Part shown: piece by piece, positions 6,901 to 8,743 of the stretch
How the letters are laid out: the number at the start of each line of letters is the position of its first letter
Position numbering within the stretch: the stretch's first letter is position 1
The notes under the pieces: model-generated
The model's database searches: none
Told to the model about the DNA's origin: nothing
The model's input: the letters and a program-made list of their open reading frames with translations, nothing else
Made by a program: the position numbers and the translations under genes
NCBI GenBank assembly: GCA_031279875.1
Contig: JAITHS010000076.1
Coordinates: forward strand, 1-8,743
Length of the DNA stretch: 8,743 bases
Direction of reading: 5' to 3'
Source: Tannerella sp.
GTDB lineage: Bacteria; Bacteroidota; Bacteroidia; Bacteroidales; Tannerellaceae

Positions 6901-8485
6901 TAATATCTGATTTACAGTAAGTTATATCGTCTATTTCGGACGTGATTTCCGCAAAGGTCTTATTGGAATAAATATCCGTTCCTTTGCCTTTTATCCGTAT
7001 GAAACCGTTTATGTTTGATATCGAATCTTGGGGCATGAAATCTATGACGTCAAAGTTTTGCAGTTTAATAACGGCTTCATAATCATTGCTTTGAGGATTA
7101 TAGTCGGCTATCAGACTTAAATTGCCGCGCCTTTCGGTCAACAACAACTCCGTCGAATAAGAGCCTTTGTTGATGCTCGCCTTACCCGCCAAATTCATGC
7201 TGTCAGGTATCTCAAATCGGTTTTGCATATCTTTCGGCATCATTTGCGCCAAAAAATCAATATTGCCGGTCGTGGCATCAAGGAAAATGTCTCCTGTTAT
7301 AAGTTGCTGATTTAAAGGTTCTTTGATATTGCCGTTAATGTTCAGTTCAAAAGTTTCGGGCATTGACACGGCACATTTCCGCATCATCACATCGTTCCGG
7401 TTTCCTGTTGCGTCGGCGGATATTTTTAGTGGCTTGTCCGGCAGTTTTGTTGCGCCGGTAATTGTAGTAACGTCTTTGGGGTCAACAGTTGCGGTTATCT
7501 TTACGGAAGCTTGTCCGGTTGGATTAGTCTCGCTAAAAGCGCTAAACGGCACATTTGCAACGAGTTCGCATGTGGAATGTTCTGTTGCTACCGCCATAAT
7601 CGGTATTCCGATACCAATACTGTCGGCAGTAACAGTGCCGGTTAAAGATTTGATTTCCAATCCGGTAGCCTCGTCTTTCGCTTTAAATTCCCGAATAATA
7701 ACGGATGCGTCTTTTATTCCTCCAAACCGTAAAGAATCAAGTTGCAGTATCAAGTCGGTAACGCCAAAATCAGCATTCGCATTAACATTTTTTAACATTA
7801 TTAAAACCGTCTTCGCTCCAAAAACTCCGTCATATGCTTGCGCAAATCCTTCATCTACTTCAACTTTGCCTTCTTTCAAATCTAAACGGAACGAATCGCA
7901 TGGCATCCTTAACGTAAGCCCTACATTTCCAATCTCAATACTGTTTAAAGCAAACCGACGGTTGAAATCGCTTTTTGTCGTATCAGCAACCGCCGTTGTG
8001 TCGCAGAGATAAATATCAAAATCGGCATCATTAAGTTTCAGGCTGTTAATCAGCGTGTTGTCGCTATTCAAACCGATACTGTCGGCTATAGCAAAAGCGT
8101 CTCCAACAAATCCTTTTATGCCGAATCCGTCAATCAACTCTCCCGTATCAACATACATATCCTTGATAGCGAGTGATTTAACCGACAAGATGCCATGAAA
8201 CAGCGGACGTAGCCTGACATCGGCCGTCATCTGTCGTATAAACGCCAGAGTATCATACGATTGCGGCTGCATAATTAAGGCGTTGCTAACCGACAGTTTG
8301 AGCGGAAACCGAAGCCTTACATTACCTACTTCAACTTTCATTCCTGTTTCTTCGGAAGCGTAATCGGCAACTTTGCGTGCTATAAAATTCTGAACGGCAG
8401 GAACATATAACAATACAACCGCCGCCAGCGCCAGCGCTACCGGCAACAGACAAACAAACGTAATATGTTTAACCCGAACTTTCAT
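3953..8485 (-). CDS. tamB: TamB-like translocation/assembly module (AsmA-like repeats, DUF490 C-terminal domain)
   Basis: A 1510-residue protein, normal for Bacteroidota TamB. Residues about 8-28 form a single N-terminal membrane anchor (FVCLLPVALALAAVVLLYV). An AsmA-like start follows (GMKVEVGNVRLRFPLKLS, about 48-65). Then come about 1,100 residues of repetitive short beta strands, as in the hydrophobic groove of bridge-like TamB/AsmA proteins. The C-terminal TamB domain (DUF490) is clear: MRGGGNLILRYD near 1225, LTDFTIRNGSYLDWTGNP near 1262-1279, SKQAISLLVAGIYLAGSG near 1347-1364, and the beta-barrel-like VDYLGRFHTTFLNDRLKTEL near 1415-1435. TamB works with the Omp85 protein TamA in outer-membrane protein insertion, and relatives carry phospholipid across the periplasm. 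No TamA gene is visible. The start at 8485 gives a short cytoplasmic basic tail before the anchor and lies about 30 bases from its predicted transcription start. Several forward-strand frames inside are shadows. Confidence 0.9.
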   Translation of the reverse strand: MKVRVKHITFVCLLPVALALAAVVLLYVPAVQNFIARKVADYASEETGMKVEVGNVRLRFPLKLSVSNALIMQPQSYDTLAFIRQMTADVRLRPLFHGILSVKSLAIKDMYVDTGELIDGFGIKGFVGDAFAIADSIGLNSDNTLINSLKLNDADFDIYLCDTTAVADTTKSDFNRRFALNSIEIGNVGLTLRMPCDSFRLDLKEGKVEVDEGFAQAYDGVFGAKTVLIMLKNVNANADFGVTDLILQLDSLRFGGIKDASVIIREFKAKDEATGLEIKSLTGTVTADSIGIGIPIMAVATEHSTCELVANVPFSAFSETNPTGQASVKITATVDPKDVTTITGATKLPDKPLKISADATGNRNDVMMRKCAVSMPETFELNINGNIKEPLNQQLITGDIFLDATTGNIDFLAQMMPKDMQNRFEIPDSMNLAGKASINKGSYSTELLLTERRGNLSLIADYNPQSNDYEAVIKLQNFDVIDFMPQDSISNINGFIRIKGKGTDIYSNKTFAEITSEIDDITYCKSDINNIDFHASLDNNHLLATLTSAYAPAKGTIEIDADISKELIQGRITAEVDSLNFNTLGFIDTPTGSSFNIATNFSTDLDKLYNLDLRLSQWMLNIEQQIFTPRPVFLTVNSASSNSDVNFHVGDMTLSITGKSDMFTIADKFMLLTDSVLTQFKVDSTIHFSALRNYFPDISLKFNALHNNPLYNYLLESGIFFDRLDFEAAISPENGLTVNGLVTSLVSDTLKIDTIKLQTSQDAEGLLYNINVIKKRFRNQDAFLASVNGYLHDNEADIFINHINSRGEHGMKLGTKIRKAPQGVDFQLYPENPVIAFLPFKVDENNYIKYINIKHIEADLRLDGQSNSSIWLHSDENNTELMAEISRIDLAKVSEGFTSLPSMKGMLNASLRYQPSEQSFMILGDCNIDNLYYQDGQLGEILLNASYMPLKSDEHQVDMHVFHNNREISSLSILYTSGLNADHLNGYIDLNDIPLKLLNPFLPIGIAKLDGLMSGKMTVAGSSQKPDIDGFIQIKDGTLLAIPTATYFRLEDKQIKVNDNTVIFDKFKINAAKINPFIIDGKISDIIDNPIFNLQMTANNFQPLEANRKPESLAFGKLFMNMNATLKGDFDAMKINGNIHVLGSTNMTYVMPSSQLEVQDNLNGLVTFTYFADTLPRRQRTALGFNQLARNVAVSGGGNITMNIKIDPVVRLRIDFDKESSNHTEMRGGGNLILRYDNQGNMTLNGRYSVSEGTVRYAIPIIPLTDFTIRNGSYLDWTGNPMNPYINLSAYTHVRSSVDFDGQSRMVDFNSGIQVKDNLDDMTVVFLLEAPNDAVVQNQLVAMGSEERSKQAISLLVAGIYLAGSGTGSENVNVGAAINTLLQREIKNILGNVIGDVPFSFDVNTYDGTLGMGRRVDYLGRFHTTFLNDRLKTELGVRYSTKDPVFGDRFFWDNISLEYRLDNDGARSMSIFRTKEYESLFEGEISKTGVGFKFHRNLKRLRPFKISPLQ

Positions 8486-8520
8486 AACCCTTTTTTGCGT
8501 ATATCTTAATAAAACAGACG

Positions 8521-8555
8521 CAAAGGTACATAAAATTTTGAGATTATATCACAAG
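8521..8555 (-). promoter_or_regulatory. Promoter of the tamB-like gene
   Basis: On the minus strand TACCTTTG (8528-8521) is a full TAnnTTTG box followed by CG. The best upstream element is CTTG (8555-8552), 23 bases away, longer than the usual 19-21. The predicted leader is about 30 bases. The core TGTACCTTTGC is the same as in the ATPase promoter at 455-465. Confidence 0.6.
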
Positions 8556-8590
8556 TTTGCGTTAAATCTTTAAATTTTTCACTAACTTTG
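8556..8590 (+). promoter_or_regulatory. Promoter of the right-edge gene
   Basis: TTTG at 8556-8559 and TAACTTTG at 8583-8590, with a 23-base gap, fit the Bacteroidota pattern apart from a slightly long spacer. The -33 element directly abuts that of the divergent tamB promoter. The leader (to 8624) is about 30 bases and almost entirely A/T, with no Shine-Dalgarno. Confidence 0.55.
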
Positions 8591-8624
8591 CATAATAAAT
8601 AACATATAAAATACAAATAAAATA

Positions 8625-8743
8625 ATGTCGTCAAAATTTTTCACAAACGCAGACAGCAACACGCTGTTAAGTAAGATTGAAGGTATTTTCAAATACCGGA
8701 ATATTCATTTCTTCGATGCTTTGGTGGGCTATTTCAGGGCGTC
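8625..8743 (+). CDS. N-terminal fragment of a probable PLD-like/helicase protein (runs off the right edge)
   Basis: An open frame starts at ATG 8625 and continues to the edge, giving 39 full codons. It begins MSSKFFTNADSNTLLSKIEG and ends with FFDALVGYFRA. The pattern of FFTN near the start and FFDALVGYFRAS about 30 residues later is what I associate with the N-terminus of large proteins that combine a phospholipase D-like nuclease domain with an SNF2/DEAD-type helicase. These are often found in defence or accessory loci. No catalytic HKD motif or helicase motif lies within the visible part, so the assignment rests on resemblance only. A promoter box at 8583-8590 and the A-rich leader support the start. 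Confidence 0.55.
   Translation, partial: MSSKFFTNADSNTLLSKIEGIFKYRNIHFFDALVGYFRA

Noticed and set aside
7323..8012. 229-codon plus-strand frame within tamB
   Set aside because: Antisense shadow of the repetitive beta-strand region, with no domain or promoter.

Overview
The window reads as a chromosomal stretch from a member of Bacteroidota, most likely Bacteroidales. Every promoter I can recognise is of the Bacteroidota type (a TAnnTTTG -7 box, most with an upstream TTTG- or TTG-like element). The start codons lack convincing Shine-Dalgarno sequences and sit behind A/T-rich leaders. The protein families also fit: a DUF4143-type ATPase, a lipoprotein glycoside hydrolase, and a long Bacteroidota-style TamB protein.

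Layout. At 1-94 (minus strand, running off the left edge) is the N-terminus of a probable secreted protein. It has a leader of about 180 nt. Bases 95-479 hold no convincing gene: they contain that leader and a weak promoter, a REP-like block of CGTCATT/AATGACG repeats, and the promoter and palindromic operator of the next gene. At 480-1598 (+) is a complete P-loop ATPase with a C-terminal DUF4143/nuclease-like domain. It is flanked on both sides by related inverted repeats containing GGGGTACC. At 1709-3643 (+), behind its own well-formed promoter, is a lipoprotein of glycoside hydrolase clan GH-A, resembling GH50-type agarases. An AT-rich heptamer repeat separates it from a convergent minus-strand pair: tamB-like (8485 to 3953) followed 11 nt later by a small DUF2442 gene (3941 to 3702). 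At the right edge, a divergent gene starts at 8625 (+). Its first 39 residues resemble the start of large PLD-like/helicase proteins. The tamB promoter and this promoter lie back to back with abutting -33 elements.

How the genes relate. I see no single pathway. TamB is a housekeeping envelope-biogenesis protein; DUF2442 is probably co-transcribed with it. The glycoside hydrolase stands alone, without SusC/SusD, sulfatase or sensor genes in view. The ATPase looks like a self-contained accessory cassette with its own operator-type promoter. The edge gene could be the start of a DNA-processing or defence locus outside the window. I do not see a clear new multi-gene system. The best leads are the ATPase cassette with flanking repeats and the edge helicase candidate.
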